Shown: positions 5,561-16,427, counted from the first letter of the stretch. The stretch is DNA of 64,000 bases from Flaviaestuariibacter sp. (GCA_025963645.1 JAOQAI010000004.1:1-64000); one strand, 5' to 3'. Program-made: numbers and translations. The notes: generated by a model from the letters alone, not told the origin.

Positions 5561-7914
5561 GTCAGTTCTTTTGATGTGACTTTCGACAGTTCCGGCTTTG
5601 GTCCGTCATGATTGTAAAGCACTTCCAGCCGGAGGCCTTTCAGCCCACTGATGCCTTGCAGTTCTTCCAGTTCCAGGTATTCAATGTCGGACCCCAACAA
5701 GTTCTCGGCTTGCAGGTATTCGATGTATTCCAGGTATTCATTCAACTCCTTTTGCTGCGAATACACAATGGCGATCTTGCCCACCTGCGTCAGGCGTTCG
5801 CCTTCGGCGGTATGCACTTTATCTATGCGCTTCTTCACGATCTCGTAGCGGATATTGTAGGCGCCGTCCACATCAAACTTGCGCTCCTTCTGCCGGAACG
5901 AAATGGACAGCGGCACACTGTGCGCCAGGATCAATTGCGTTGTTTGCAGCGGCAGGGCCAGCCGCTTCTCCAGCGAATGCGTGAGCCGTGCGGCTTTTAC
6001 CAGCAGGGTCAGCTGCCACATCTTTAAATTGGAAACATAGATGTCGTTGAAGGGCTGGTGCGGCGCCAGGGATTGCCCGATATAAATATTGAAGTCAAGG
6101 CCATCGGTCACGTAGCGCTCAAAATAATGCGGGAAGATATGCTGCATCTGCGCCTGCTCGCGGTCGATAAAGCGGTCCAGCGTATCGTTGATCTTTGTTA
6201 CCGAATCTTCGTATTGCTTGCGGAACCGGTATAATATTCCTTTCTGCTTGTCAAGGGCATCGAAATAAGTTTGGATCGGCTCTTTCAAATCCGTGCGGGT
6301 TTCCAACAGGTGCCGGAACAGGCTTTCAAGATCGTGCTGCAGAAATTCGTAGATCATCATCTCGTCTTCCGACAGGAGGCTGTCTGTAGAAGCCGCCATG
6401 TATTTCTCCAGCTTGTATTTGATCTCCTTCAACAGCGGGAACTCGCCCCTGTTATTGGCTTTTACCAGCACGGCATGCGCCAGGTTCAACTGCTCCAACA
6501 GGTCTTTTTGGATGGAGGTATTGCGTTCCTGCGAAGAGTTCTTTATATCAATTGCAGCGTACAACGGGTACACATCATTGAACGTAATGGACGGCAGGGT
6601 AGCCGATTCATTCACCTGGCGCTGCTGTAAAAAGTCGAAGGCCGCTTCCGTGAACTTCCATTCCACCGCGGGTTGTATGGAGGTGAAATGCTCCTTAATG
6701 GTCTTATCTATTTGCAGGTCGAGGCTTTCGAGATTTTTCTCCAACGCTAATGAAAACACCTGCACGGCCGATTGAATGCGGGAGAGATGCTTATACTTTA
6801 ACCGTCCGGGTTCGTTGCTGCAGATCTCCAACAAGCCAATGAGCTGACCGTCATCGCATTTAAGCGGGCAGAGGATGAGGCTGCGGGTGCCCTGCTCGTA
6901 GTAATAGGTCATCAGGTCATTACGGGAATTGACCTGGCTGGAAACCGTTTGAAAAAGAAACGGCTGTGTAGCGTCTTTGAATAATTGTTGCGACAGCTCG
7001 CTGATGCCGCGCTGGTTAGCCTGAACCCGCTCGTTCTTAAAAAGAATGCTGTGCTTATAATGTACTTCGGAAAAATGATAAAAGCCATTGATCTTGAAGA
7101 AAGGCGTAATGCCGATAGATACATCGGGAGCGCCTAAAAAGGTTTGGATATTGCGCTGCAGCGAATCGAACACGGTGCCATCGGAAAATGCGGACGTGTT
7201 CAGCAGGTTGTTCTTGATCTCCGCTATCACCTGCTCGGAGGTAACATCCGTCACATCAATAACGATCAGCCCTTCAAACTGGAAGTTCTCAATAGGAAAA
7301 GTGTCGCGCAGGTCATCTACATCCAGCGAACGCTGTACCTCATAACTGGCGGGCAGCGTAAAGTCTTTGTTGATCAACTTTACCTCCACAAACTGCGCAT
7401 TCATTTTCAGGTCCAGGTATTTCGTAAGTCCTGTTTCCGGGTTATTGAATTCATGCACCGAGGAAGCAATGGCGGAAAGGTCCCAGCCATAGAATTTCCG
7501 CAGGATCAGATCGTAAGCCAGGTTTAGCGAAGCCTTGGCTATGGTAAAATTTGTTTTATTATCCGGGGCAATGATCTGTGAGTCACCATTTATATGAAAC
7601 TGCTGCTTGAACGGCCCGGAGGCAAAGACCGTTTCCGACCGGAAGGGAAAGCAAACGGCAAACATGCCTTCGTTGGCAGAAGTGCTGGGTGGAAAGATGG
7701 TAGAAAGCAGGGTTTCCACCAGTTCGTTGTGCGGCATCAGCAGGTCGGCGTCTTCCATTGGCGCCAGGAGTTCGGGCTTCGCTTCAATGTCGTTCAATAG
7801 CCCCTGGTACAATTGGCGGGCGCCGGGTTTGCCTTCGGCGATCATCTTCTTTAATACGGACACGAGGGGTTTGAGCGATAGCAGGCTGTTAAAGGGGTAA
7901 GCTGTGCTGGTCAT
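5542..7914 (-). CDS. Large GAF-domain protein of unknown function
   Basis: 790 residues, no signal peptide or membrane segment, start at 7914 (MTSTAYPFNSLLSLKPL). A GAF-like domain is visible around residues 235-395, with the typical strand pattern FYHFSEVHYKHSILF, SLILCPLKCDDGQLIGLLEI and a following helix. The flanking N-terminal (1-230) and C-terminal (400-790) parts are helical and charged with no catalytic signature; the C-terminal part includes FRKQYEDSVTKINDTLDRFI, likely a long helix. There is no histidine kinase, GGDEF or HTH module, so it is either a ligand-sensing scaffold or has an enzymatic domain I do not recognise. The last residues are encoded in a palindromic repeat. Codon use and GC match the housekeeping neighbours. 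Confidence 0.65.
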   Translation of the reverse strand: MTSTAYPFNSLLSLKPLVSVLKKMIAEGKPGARQLYQGLLNDIEAKPELLAPMEDADLLMPHNELVETLLSTIFPPSTSANEGMFAVCFPFRSETVFASGPFKQQFHINGDSQIIAPDNKTNFTIAKASLNLAYDLILRKFYGWDLSAIASSVHEFNNPETGLTKYLDLKMNAQFVEVKLINKDFTLPASYEVQRSLDVDDLRDTFPIENFQFEGLIVIDVTDVTSEQVIAEIKNNLLNTSAFSDGTVFDSLQRNIQTFLGAPDVSIGITPFFKINGFYHFSEVHYKHSILFKNERVQANQRGISELSQQLFKDATQPFLFQTVSSQVNSRNDLMTYYYEQGTRSLILCPLKCDDGQLIGLLEICSNEPGRLKYKHLSRIQSAVQVFSLALEKNLESLDLQIDKTIKEHFTSIQPAVEWKFTEAAFDFLQQRQVNESATLPSITFNDVYPLYAAIDIKNSSQERNTSIQKDLLEQLNLAHAVLVKANNRGEFPLLKEIKYKLEKYMAASTDSLLSEDEMMIYEFLQHDLESLFRHLLETRTDLKEPIQTYFDALDKQKGILYRFRKQYEDSVTKINDTLDRFIDREQAQMQHIFPHYFERYVTDGLDFNIYIGQSLAPHQPFNDIYVSNLKMWQLTLLVKAARLTHSLEKRLALPLQTTQLILAHSVPLSISFRQKERKFDVDGAYNIRYEIVKKRIDKVHTAEGERLTQVGKIAIVYSQQKELNEYLEYIEYLQAENLLGSDIEYLELEELQGISGLKGLRLEVLYNHDGPKPELSKVTSKELTHPLSP

Positions 7915-8061
7915 AATAAATGGGACACTAAAATTTGAGGCAGTAATTGGTTGCCGTAGCAGTGCAGGGTACTATATGCAAGAGCAGCACCAAATTCTCT
8001 AAAAAAGAAAAACTCAGCAGTAAATATTATAAAAGGGAGTTCTTGTATAGGATTAAGGGCA

Positions 8062-8718
8062 TTAAAGCCCTAATTCCTTGCGCATTACTTTCTGGAAATA
8101 AAGGCAGGCAGGCTGCAATCCGCACTCTTCGCATTTAGGGCGCCGAGCTAGGCAGATATAGCGCCCATGCAGGATCAGCCAGTGGTGGTACTTGTAAATC
8201 AGGTCTTTAGGAAGATATTTGACCAATTGCTGTTCGGTTTGCAAAGGGTTTTTAGCGCCCACAGTCAAGCCTATGCGGGCAGAAACGCGGAAGACGTGGG
8301 TGTCCACTGCCATATTGGGCTGGTTATCAATGACGGAGGTGATCACATTCGCCGTTTTGCGCCCAACTCCCGGAAGTTGTACCAATTCCTCCACAGTCAT
8401 TGGGATGACGCCGTTGAATTTTTCCTCAACCAATTTAGCCATGCCTATCAGGTGGCGGGTTTTGTTGCCTGGGAAAGAAATGCTTTTGATAAAAGAGAAC
8501 AATTCCTCGTATTCGGCTTTGGCAAGAGAAGGCGTACCGGGATACCGCGCAAAAAGGGCTGGCGTGGTCATATTCACCCGCTTGTCCGTGCATTGGGCAG
8601 ACAGAATAACAGCCACCAGTAACTCGTAAGTGTTGCCATACTGAAGTTCCGTCTCCGGTGTAGGCATCACCTCTTCAAACCAGGCAATCGTAAATTCGAA
8701 GCGTTGTTTGCGGGTCAT
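8062..8718 (-). CDS. nth: Endonuclease III (DNA glycosylase/AP lyase)
   Basis: Excises oxidised pyrimidines and nicks at the abasic site in base-excision repair. The helix-hairpin-helix LPGVGRKTANV contains the catalytic Lys (residue 121 from this start) and VDTHVFRV the catalytic Asp (139), one position off from E. coli Lys120 and Asp138. The C-terminal iron-sulphur loop is intact: C-X6-C-X2-C-X5-C in CLARRPKCEECGLQPAC. I chose the ATG at 8718 (MTRKQRFEF, 218 residues) because it aligns with family N-termini. An in-frame ATG at 8796 would add 26 residues of low-complexity sequence. It lies downstream of a small gene and DivIC on the same strand. Confidence 0.93.
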   Translation of the reverse strand: MTRKQRFEFTIAWFEEVMPTPETELQYGNTYELLVAVILSAQCTDKRVNMTTPALFARYPGTPSLAKAEYEELFSFIKSISFPGNKTRHLIGMAKLVEEKFNGVIPMTVEELVQLPGVGRKTANVITSVIDNQPNMAVDTHVFRVSARIGLTVGAKNPLQTEQQLVKYLPKDLIYKYHHWLILHGRYICLARRPKCEECGLQPACLYFQKVMRKELGL

Positions 8719-8821
8719 AGAAAGGTCCGCAAGATAGGGTTGATTTGGAATGTGCTGATTAGCTGATGCAAGGAGTAAAAGAGTGTTGGCTGTCATCTGT
8801 CAACAGCCAACCATCAACTTT

Positions 8822-9058
8822 TCAGGAAGCTACCTTTTCAGTAGTGGACGTAGCAGCGTAACGTAAAACGTTCAGCACGATTTCCGTCCGCGGCGATTCG
8901 ATGATGCGGTTCAGGCGCTCCTGTGATGTTTTTAAAACGGCTAACTTTTCACGTAAAGCCCAGTTCCTGGCGAGTTCTTCTTCAATAGCAACGGCCTCTT
9001 CTGTACTCATTTCTTTATACAGGTAACGTAATAAGTCCTCTGGTGTGTAATTGTGCAT
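8822..9058 (-). CDS. Small conserved protein with anti-sigma-like N-terminus
   Basis: 78 residues starting MHNYTPEDLLRYLYKEMS. The pattern of a short helix, then an acidic helix (TEEAVAIEEELARNWALREKLAVLK), is the one seen at the N-terminus of Bacteroidota anti-sigma-like proteins (compare the modules in the 27560-28633 gene), but the zinc ligands and membrane anchor are missing. No enzymatic motif. It sits between nth and the DivIC gene, all on the minus strand with short gaps, so co-transcription is likely. A role in binding a partner protein is inference only. Confidence 0.6.
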   Translation of the reverse strand: MHNYTPEDLLRYLYKEMSTEEAVAIEEELARNWALREKLAVLKTSQERLNRIIESPRTEIVLNVLRYAATSTTEKVAS

Positions 9059-9152
9059 ATAGCCTTTAATTGATCCGTTAAAATGTGGACGGTGGTGTTA
9101 GGTTGTACACAGCTATAAACGGCAATGGCGATTCCTTATTGTGCAACCTTTG

Positions 9153-9464
9153 CTATTTTTCAACAGTCTCGTCGGCCTGGATCAGGAAGAGGTCCTCGTT
9201 ATCCCGCTTCATACCATATTTTTCCCTGGCAAATTTTTCAATAGTAGCCGGGTCATTCTTTAGATCCTGGGCGAATTTTCGTTCTGCCTTGATTTCCTTC
9301 TCGTAGTAAGCCTTGCTTTGCTCCAGCGCATTCAGCTCATTGCGTCGTTCCTGCTGCACAAAAAAGTCATTCTTGTCGAAGAAAAGGATCCAAACCCCAA
9401 AGCAAAGGGCAGCAATGAAGAATTTATTGCGAAGAAAGGAAGGGATGTAGGTAAGCAGCTTCAT
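9153..9464 (-). CDS. Septum formation initiator, DivIC/FtsB-like
   Basis: 103 residues with the DivIC/FtsB plan. A short cytoplasmic basic N-terminus (MKLLTYIPSFLRNK) precedes one membrane helix (FFIAALCFGVWILFF, about 15-29). A periplasmic coiled coil rich in Glu/Lys follows (QERRNELNALEQSKAYYEKEI), then the conserved end of the family (PATIEKFAREKYGMKRDNED, ending EDLFLI). Such proteins hold the FtsQ/FtsL complex together at the division site. In Bacteroidota the gene is commonly next to enolase, as here (one GNAT gene apart). The family call is firm; which orthologue name applies is not decided by sequence alone. Confidence 0.88.
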   Translation of the reverse strand: MKLLTYIPSFLRNKFFIAALCFGVWILFFDKNDFFVQQERRNELNALEQSKAYYEKEIKAERKFAQDLKNDPATIEKFAREKYGMKRDNEDLFLIQADETVEK

Positions 9465-9498
9465 GTTTGAAAAGGAAAGTCCTAACGAAGATAGAAAA

Positions 9499-10128
9499 TT
9501 AGTCTTTCACTTTTATAGAATCTGGCGGCACCCGGTAGGCTGCAATTAATTGAGTCAATTTCGCCTTGGTTTCCGGCCATTCATCATCAATCACGCTAAA
9601 AACCACGGTGTCCCGGACGGTACCATCAGCATGCAAACCGTGTTTGCGCAGCACGGCTTCTTTTACGCCACCAATCTTTAGCACCGCTTTTTGGGAACGA
9701 AGGTTTTGGTGAGCGACTTCAAATTCTACCCGCTGGTAGCCTAGTGTTTCAAAAGCGTATTGCATCAGCAGGAGTTTGCATTCTTTGTTATGCACGGTGC
9801 CCCAGTATTCCGGAATATACCAGGTGTAGCCAATGTCCAGGCGCTTATGAAACGGTTCGATGCGGTAGTAGCGTGTCATTCCCATGATGGCCTCCGTTGC
9901 GGCGTCCCGCATGACGAAGCTTACCTGCATGCCGGTATTACGTGGGTCTAATGCTGCTGCGATATAGTTATCAAACTGCTCGTCGAAAGTGTCATTCACC
10001 AACAGTGTTTTGGTGAGGTCCCAGATGCGGGCATCCCTTGCCAACTCTTTTAATTGTGGTATTTGATCCTCTCTTAAAAGTTCGAGGTTGATATATTGGC
10101 CACGGAGTTTTGACGTATCAATTTGCAT
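9499..10128 (-). CDS. GNAT N-acetyltransferase, RimJ/RimL-like
   Basis: 209 residues, ATG at 10128 (MQIDTSKLRGQYINLELL). The order of elements follows the RimJ/RimL branch: N-terminal strand LRGQYINLELLRED, central AIMGMTRYYRIEPFHKRLDIGYTW, the substrate strand EYWGTVHNKECKLLLMQYAF, then YQRVEFEVAHQNLRSQKAVLKIGG, the acetyl-CoA side of the fold. The typical Q/R-x-x-G-x-G/A loop is weak, being replaced around WGTVHNKE. Members acetylate protein N-termini or small amines; the substrate cannot be predicted. It is located between enolase and the division gene on the same strand, downstream of a terminator hairpin that follows enolase. Confidence 0.82.
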   Translation of the reverse strand: MQIDTSKLRGQYINLELLREDQIPQLKELARDARIWDLTKTLLVNDTFDEQFDNYIAAALDPRNTGMQVSFVMRDAATEAIMGMTRYYRIEPFHKRLDIGYTWYIPEYWGTVHNKECKLLLMQYAFETLGYQRVEFEVAHQNLRSQKAVLKIGGVKEAVLRKHGLHADGTVRDTVVFSVIDDEWPETKAKLTQLIAAYRVPPDSIKVKD

Positions 10129-10147
10129 AAGCAGTTATCTGTCTGAT

Positions 10148-10175
10148 GTAAAAAGCCACCCGGTAAGGTGGCTTT
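10148..10175 (-). terminator. Intrinsic terminator after enolase
   Basis: On the minus strand a stem of AAGCCACC pairing with GGTGGCTT, loop TTACCG-like, runs into a T tract just past the enolase stop at 10180. It separates enolase from the GNAT gene. Confidence 0.7.
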
Positions 10176-10179
10176 CTTA

Positions 10180-11478
<1,299 letters not shown>

Positions 11479-11696
11479 TTATAATTTGAAGTTTAATAAC
11501 CAGCTATAAGGCTCTGCTCTTCACCTGTTGGAATTTATCCGGAGCACCGGCGAGGACTCATTTGCACGGCTGGCAATTTAGGTTTCTATCGAGGTGCAAA
11601 GAAACGATGTTCGGCTATTGCCGCAAAGGGATTATTTTTTAGCACCGGTAGTTCTTGCAATGGATAATCCTTTAACTTTAAACAAAACCAACTAAT

Positions 11697-14438
11697 ATGC
11701 GGGTCAAACTTCTTGCACTTACTATTTGCATGTCTTTGTTTTTAGGAAAACAAACGATTGCTCAAACGTTCCCTAAGCTAATCACAACCGTTGAAGGCAT
11801 TAAAGAATATGAAATGTCCAACGGACTTCGGGTGTTGCTGATCCCCGATGGCTCGCAAACCAATATTGCGGTGAACATTGTTTACAAAGTGGGTTCCCGT
11901 CACGAAGGCTACGGCGAAAGCGGTATGGCGCATCTATTGGAGCACATGTTGTTTAAGCAATGTAAAAAGTTTGTTGACATTAAAAAGGCCATTGCCGATA
12001 AGGGGGCCCAGGCGAATGGCACCACCTGGTATGACCGTACCAATTATTATGAAATATTATCGGCTTCGGATGAGAACCTGCGCTGGGCGATTGATATGGA
12101 AGCCGACCGCATGATCAATTCAAAAATCCTTCCGGAAGAATTGAAAAAAGAATTTAGCGTCGTGCGCAATGAATTTGAAATTGGAGAAAATTCTCCAGGC
12201 GGTGTATTATTAGAAAGAGTGCTGTCTTCCACTTACCTCTGGCATAATTACGGTAAATCAACCATCGGAAGCAAGGAAGATATTGAAAGAGTAAAGCCTG
12301 AAAATTTAAAAGCATTTTATAAAAAATATTACCAACCGGATAATGCCGTGTTGATCATTGCCGGAAAGTTTGATGAGAAAAAAGCCCTGGCGAACGTGCA
12401 GCAATATTTTGGACCTATCCCAAGGCCAACAAGAGTCTTGCAACCAACTTACACGGTGGAGCCGCCACAGGATGGGGAAAGAAATGTAATGCTTCGTCGC
12501 ACCGGCGACATTCAATACATTGGAATGGCCTATCACACACCTTCCGTAGCCGATAAAGATTATGCAGCCAATGATGCCTTAATGCAGGTGCTGACAAATA
12601 ATCCTTCAGGCTTCTTGTATAAAAAATTGGTTGAAACAAAGCTGGCATCGAAGATTGATGCTTTTGTGCCAACGCTGTTCGATCCGGGCTTTTCTTATTT
12701 CCAGTTGGAAGTGCCGAAAGACAAAAGCATCGATAGCGCAAGGGCTACGTTGCTCGCAACAATGGATGAAGTAGGGGCGCTGAATATTACAGAAGAAGAC
12801 CTGACCCGTGCCAAAAATACCATCATGAAAAACATTTCAGATGGCATGAACAAGACCACAGAATTTGCTGTTGCATTGACGGAGTATGTGGGCGCCGGCG
12901 ACTGGCGACTCATGTTTTTATACCGCGATCGGATCGAGCAATTAACCGTTGCCGATTTAAAGGCCGCTGCTAAAAAATACTATAAGCCTTCCAACCGTAC
13001 TTACGGGGTATTTGTTCCTGATGCGGCTCCTGATAGAACGGTTGTAAGTGAAACGCCAGATATTGCAAAGGTGCTGGCTGGCTACAAAGGCAAAGCCACC
13101 GTAGCGCAAAAGGAGAACTTTGAAAACACGATTGAAAACATCAAAAAGAATACAGAGTACGGCACCCTGGTAAATGGCGGCAAATACGCCCTGCTGCAAA
13201 AGCCAACCAAAGGCGATAAGATCACGGGTAGCCTGAGCCTGCGTTTTGGAAACGAAACAAATTTGATGAACAGCTCCGAAGTGGCGTCCCTTGTAGGCAG
13301 AATGCTGAAAACAGGCACGACTACAAAAACAAAAAAGCAAATCGCGGATGAACTGGACCGTCTGAAAACGTCCATCAATTTCAATGGCACTCCAAATGGG
13401 CTGGTGATTTCCTTAAACTCGGACAAACAAAACCTGCCAGCCGCACTTGCTTTATTAGATGATATGCTGCTGCATCCAAAATTTGATTCGGCGGAATTTG
13501 AAAAAGTGCTCCTGGATGCCAAAGCCGATATCGAAGCGAATAAAAATGATCCGCAAACCTTAGCTTCCGAAAAGCTGGGAAGACTATCAACCAACTACCC
13601 GAAAGGGCATCCCAATTATGCTGCTAGTTCAGATGAACAATTGGCTTCTATCGGGGCTGTTAAGCTGGAGGATCTAAAGAAATTCTATACAAATTTTTAT
13701 GGCGCCAATAATTCACTTAGTGTATTCGTAGGCGAACTTGATAAAAAAGACGTTACTGCCTTTCTTCAAAACTCTTTTAGCAAATGGAATAGCAAGGCTG
13801 CGTACTCTCCCATCGAGCAAAAGTATTTTGACGTAAAGGGAACAACGGAATCGATCAACACACCGGATAAAACCAACGCTATGATGCTGGGTGTGATCAA
13901 TCTGAATATCTCCGAAAAACATGCGGATTATCCGGCGATGTATATGGCAAATGAATTGTTGGGTGGCGGCGCCTTTCTTTCGTCGCGCATTCCGCAACGG
14001 TTGCGTGAAAAAGAGGGAATGAGTTATGGCGCGGGCAGTTTCATGAACGCCAATTATAAATACAATGTGTCAAGCTGGGGCGTATATGCTTTTTTTAACC
14101 CGCTTTACAAAGGCAGGTTAGATTCGGCATTGCGCCAGGAGATTGATAAGGTAAGGACCGCTGGGTTTACAAGGGATGAGTTGCAAAAATCAGTTAGCAG
14201 CTGGCTGGAGCAAAACAAGACATCGCTGGGGGAAAATGCTTTTCTGGCGAATCAAATAAGAATGTACATGCGTGACGAACGCAGCCTGGACGACTTTACT
14301 GATCAGGAAAACAAGATAAAGGCTTTAAACCTCGAAGCGGTAAACAACGCCCTTCGCAAATATTTCGATCCGCAAAAATTGATAATGATCTATGGCGGTG
14401 ATTTTGACAAAGGCAAAACACCCGGTAAAGTATTCTAG
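11697..14438 (+). CDS. Two-domain M16 zinc metalloprotease (pitrilysin family)
   Basis: 913 residues with a signal peptide (MRVKLLALTICMSLFLGKQTIAQ), so it acts in the periplasm or outer membrane. The N-terminal half carries the inverted zinc site His79-Leu-Leu-Glu82-His83 in MAHLLEHMLFK, with Glu159 in VVRNEFE as the third ligand. The C-terminal half repeats the fold without a zinc motif and ends with the R/Y region LLGGGAFLSSRIPQRLREKEGMS-type (around residues 755-780). This single-chain arrangement matches bacterial pitrilysin-like peptidases that clear short peptides. A second M16 system, split over two genes, is at 52.8-55.6 kb. A bidirectional hairpin separates it from the convergent gldA gene. 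Confidence 0.92.
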   Translation: MRVKLLALTICMSLFLGKQTIAQTFPKLITTVEGIKEYEMSNGLRVLLIPDGSQTNIAVNIVYKVGSRHEGYGESGMAHLLEHMLFKQCKKFVDIKKAIADKGAQANGTTWYDRTNYYEILSASDENLRWAIDMEADRMINSKILPEELKKEFSVVRNEFEIGENSPGGVLLERVLSSTYLWHNYGKSTIGSKEDIERVKPENLKAFYKKYYQPDNAVLIIAGKFDEKKALANVQQYFGPIPRPTRVLQPTYTVEPPQDGERNVMLRRTGDIQYIGMAYHTPSVADKDYAANDALMQVLTNNPSGFLYKKLVETKLASKIDAFVPTLFDPGFSYFQLEVPKDKSIDSARATLLATMDEVGALNITEEDLTRAKNTIMKNISDGMNKTTEFAVALTEYVGAGDWRLMFLYRDRIEQLTVADLKAAAKKYYKPSNRTYGVFVPDAAPDRTVVSETPDIAKVLAGYKGKATVAQKENFENTIENIKKNTEYGTLVNGGKYALLQKPTKGDKITGSLSLRFGNETNLMNSSEVASLVGRMLKTGTTTKTKKQIADELDRLKTSINFNGTPNGLVISLNSDKQNLPAALALLDDMLLHPKFDSAEFEKVLLDAKADIEANKNDPQTLASEKLGRLSTNYPKGHPNYAASSDEQLASIGAVKLEDLKKFYTNFYGANNSLSVFVGELDKKDVTAFLQNSFSKWNSKAAYSPIEQKYFDVKGTTESINTPDKTNAMMLGVINLNISEKHADYPAMYMANELLGGGAFLSSRIPQRLREKEGMSYGAGSFMNANYKYNVSSWGVYAFFNPLYKGRLDSALRQEIDKVRTAGFTRDELQKSVSSWLEQNKTSLGENAFLANQIRMYMRDERSLDDFTDQENKIKALNLEAVNNALRKYFDPQKLIMIYGGDFDKGKTPGKVF

Positions 14439-14454
14439 TCCTATCCCAAAATTA

Positions 14455-14512
14455 TTTTGCCACCCTGTCCTTCGCTTGCTCTCAAAGCCTGCGGAAAGAC
14501 AAGGTGGCAAAT
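14455..14512. terminator. Inverted repeat between convergent genes, likely bidirectional terminator
   Basis: TTTTGCCACCCTGTCCTT (14455-14472) pairs with AAAGACAAGGTGGCAAA (14495-14511) with few mismatches. It lies between the 3' ends of the M16 gene (+) and gldA (-). The loop is long (about 22 bp), so it may be a decayed mobile repeat used as a terminator. Confidence 0.45.
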
Positions 14513-14541
14513 CGTATGGAGCAACCCTTTTGCAATTGGGT

Positions 14542-15444
14542 CTAAGTCGTCAGGCTTTTAAATATAGTCTCCAGGCTCTCGCTGCCGGTTTGCAGTGAAA
14601 CAATATTCAGGTTGTGCTGCATGGATAGTTCCAACAGCGCACGACGCACCGTTTCAGGCTCGTCGGTTTGCAGGCTCCAATTGTGCGTATCTATCTTATC
14701 TACTGATTTTACAGAAGGCAGGCGGTGCAACCATTCGGCTTCGAGAGCTTCTCCAAATTCTACTTTCACTACATTGGTGCTGGAGCGGCTTTGCAGGGCC
14801 TGCAAGCTGTCATCTGCAACGATGCTGCCTTTGTTAATGATAATAACGCGGTTGCAAATGGCTTCGACCTCCTGAAGAATATGCGAGGAGAAAAGAACGA
14901 TCTTATCTTTCCCTTGTTCCTTGATCACATTCCGTATCTCGATGATCTGGTTCGGGTCCAGACCGCTGGTAGGCTCGTCCAGTATCAATACTTCCGGGTT
15001 GTGAATAAGCGCCGCTGCCAGACCTACCCGCTGCTTATATCCTTTAGAAAGCTGCCCTATCTTCTTACTGTTCTCAGGCGTCAGTCCTGTTAGTGTGATA
15101 ACTTTTTCAACGGCATCCTTCTTATTGCTCACGTCATGCACTTCTGCTACAAAATGGAGGTACTCCCGAATGTACATGTCATAATACAATGCGTTGGATT
15201 CCGGCAGGTAGCCGATTTTCTTTTTAGCTTCTAGCGGGTCTTTTGTTACATCTATCCCTGCCACAATAACACCACCGCTATCGGGTTGGAGGTAGCCGGT
15301 GATCATCTTCATGGTAGTGGATTTACCCGCACCGTTGGGTCCTAAAAAACCTACGATCTCACCTTTACTCACGGTAAAGGAAATATTGTTGACGGCTTTC
15401 TGTTCGCCGTATTGCTTTAGAAGACCCGTTACCTGGATAGACAT
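14542..15444 (-). CDS. gldA: Gliding-motility-type ABC transporter ATP-binding protein GldA
   Basis: 300 residues. ABC ATPase with Walker A GPNGAGKST (35-43), signature LSKGYKQR, Walker B VLILDEPTSGLD, and the H-loop in VLFSSHILQEVEAICNR. Residues 220-300 form the extra C-terminal domain found in the DrrA/GldA branch. In Bacteroidota GldA works with membrane proteins GldF and GldG, needed for gliding and possibly polysaccharide export; those partners are not in this window, so orthology rests on sequence pattern alone and a general ABC-2 exporter ATPase is the alternative. Transcribed alone, convergent with the M16 protease. Confidence 0.8.
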   Translation of the reverse strand: MSIQVTGLLKQYGEQKAVNNISFTVSKGEIVGFLGPNGAGKSTTMKMITGYLQPDSGGVIVAGIDVTKDPLEAKKKIGYLPESNALYYDMYIREYLHFVAEVHDVSNKKDAVEKVITLTGLTPENSKKIGQLSKGYKQRVGLAAALIHNPEVLILDEPTSGLDPNQIIEIRNVIKEQGKDKIVLFSSHILQEVEAICNRVIIINKGSIVADDSLQALQSRSSTNVVKVEFGEALEAEWLHRLPSVKSVDKIDTHNWSLQTDEPETVRRALLELSMQHNLNIVSLQTGSESLETIFKSLTT

Positions 15445-15540
15445 GAAACAAAGTTATGCGGAGAATTAGATGTGCAACAGGCAGATGCTTAGAAGCCTGG
15501 CTTTATCTTAGCAGGCTTCATTCGCCTATCTGCCTATGGG

Positions 15541-16176
15541 TTACAAGTTATCATATTCGTAAAGCGGGTCGATATGCGTACCGGCCTTCATTTCAAAGAC
15601 CGGTTTGATCAGGCCGTCCTTGAGTCCATAGACCCAGCCGTGCAGATCAGGTCGTTGTTCCTGTTTCCAGGCACGCTGGATAATAGTGGTTTTAGCAAGA
15701 CTATAAACGCCTTCCTGCACATTCAATTCTACCAAGCGATCCAGGCGGGTTTCATCGTCGCGAATCTCATCAAGCTCTGGCTTGTGATGGCGTATGACGT
15801 CTTTTATATTGCGGAGCCACATATTGAGCACCGGCTTAAAGTCGGTTTGGGTAGCTGCTGCTTTGATGCCCCCACAACCGTAGTGCCCGCAGACGATCAC
15901 ATGCTTTACCTTTAGATGGGTAACGGCATAATCGAGGGCCGCCAACAAATTCACATCGGTATTGATAACCAGATTCGCCACATTGCGATGCACGAAGATC
16001 TCCCCTGGCTGTGTGCCGGTGATCTGATTGGCAGGAACCCGGCTGTCGCTGCATCCGATCCAAAAAAACTCGGGGGTTTGTAACTGTGCCAGAATATTAA
16101 AATATTCGGGATTAATTGCTGTTTGTTCTGCTGCCCATGCCTTATTCTCCTGTAATAATCTTTCGTATGAATACAT
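15541..16176 (-). CDS. Beta-class carbonic anhydrase (can type)
   Basis: 211 residues, cytoplasmic (no signal). Interconverts CO2 and bicarbonate. The zinc and proton-transfer residues of the beta class are all visible: Cys42, Asp44 and Arg46 in GCSDSRVPAN, His98 and Cys101 in VCGHYGCGG. The overall sequence (MYSYERLLQENKAWA start, LNVQEGVYSLAKTTIIQRAW region) follows the E. coli Can branch. It is transcribed away from the DAB/SulP genes, sharing a divergent region of about 250 bp with the small secreted protein gene. The window thus has two non-identical beta-carbonic anhydrases within 1.4 kb. Confidence 0.93.
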   Translation of the reverse strand: MYSYERLLQENKAWAAEQTAINPEYFNILAQLQTPEFFWIGCSDSRVPANQITGTQPGEIFVHRNVANLVINTDVNLLAALDYAVTHLKVKHVIVCGHYGCGGIKAAATQTDFKPVLNMWLRNIKDVIRHHKPELDEIRDDETRLDRLVELNVQEGVYSLAKTTIIQRAWKQEQRPDLHGWVYGLKDGLIKPVFEMKAGTHIDPLYEYDNL

Positions 16177-16388
16177 AATCTTCAGTTTTATTAAACCAAA
16201 TCGGCCGCTGACTGTTGAATGATCAGCTGCCCTGACAAAATTATCACCTCAGGTTTATTAATTTGCAAAAATGTCTTTAGCGATTATTTTAATATCATGT
16301 CAGCCTGGCTGTAAATACCGCCACTCATTCATGGCATCTCTGCTGGCAGGCTTTTGGTGGATTAACACATGTTTGGTTAGATCATCTA

Positions 16389-16418
16389 TTGGCCTGTCAG
16401 GCCGAAAGCATTAATTTG
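16389..16418 (+). promoter_or_regulatory. Candidate sigma-A promoter of the carbon island
   Basis: TTG at 16389-16391 is followed after 19 bases by TTAATTTG (16411-16418), one base off the Bacteroidota -7 consensus TAnnTTTG. The spacing fits the known TTG-N19/20 arrangement. The predicted start site would lie only a few bases before the ATG at 16428, so the transcript would be almost leaderless. Unverified. Confidence 0.35.
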
Positions 16419-16427
16419 CACTCATTC

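Noticed and set aside
5608-7900. Many plus-strand frames over the GAF gene
   Set aside because: GC-skewed shadows, with Gln/Phe-rich products typical of antisense frames.
9085-9306. 73-codon plus-strand frame near the DivIC gene
   Set aside because: It overlaps the conserved DivIC C-terminus in antisense, and the product has no features.
13082-13594. 170-codon minus-strand frame inside the M16 gene
   Set aside because: Antisense to a region with strong M16 similarity; Ser/Phe-rich product.
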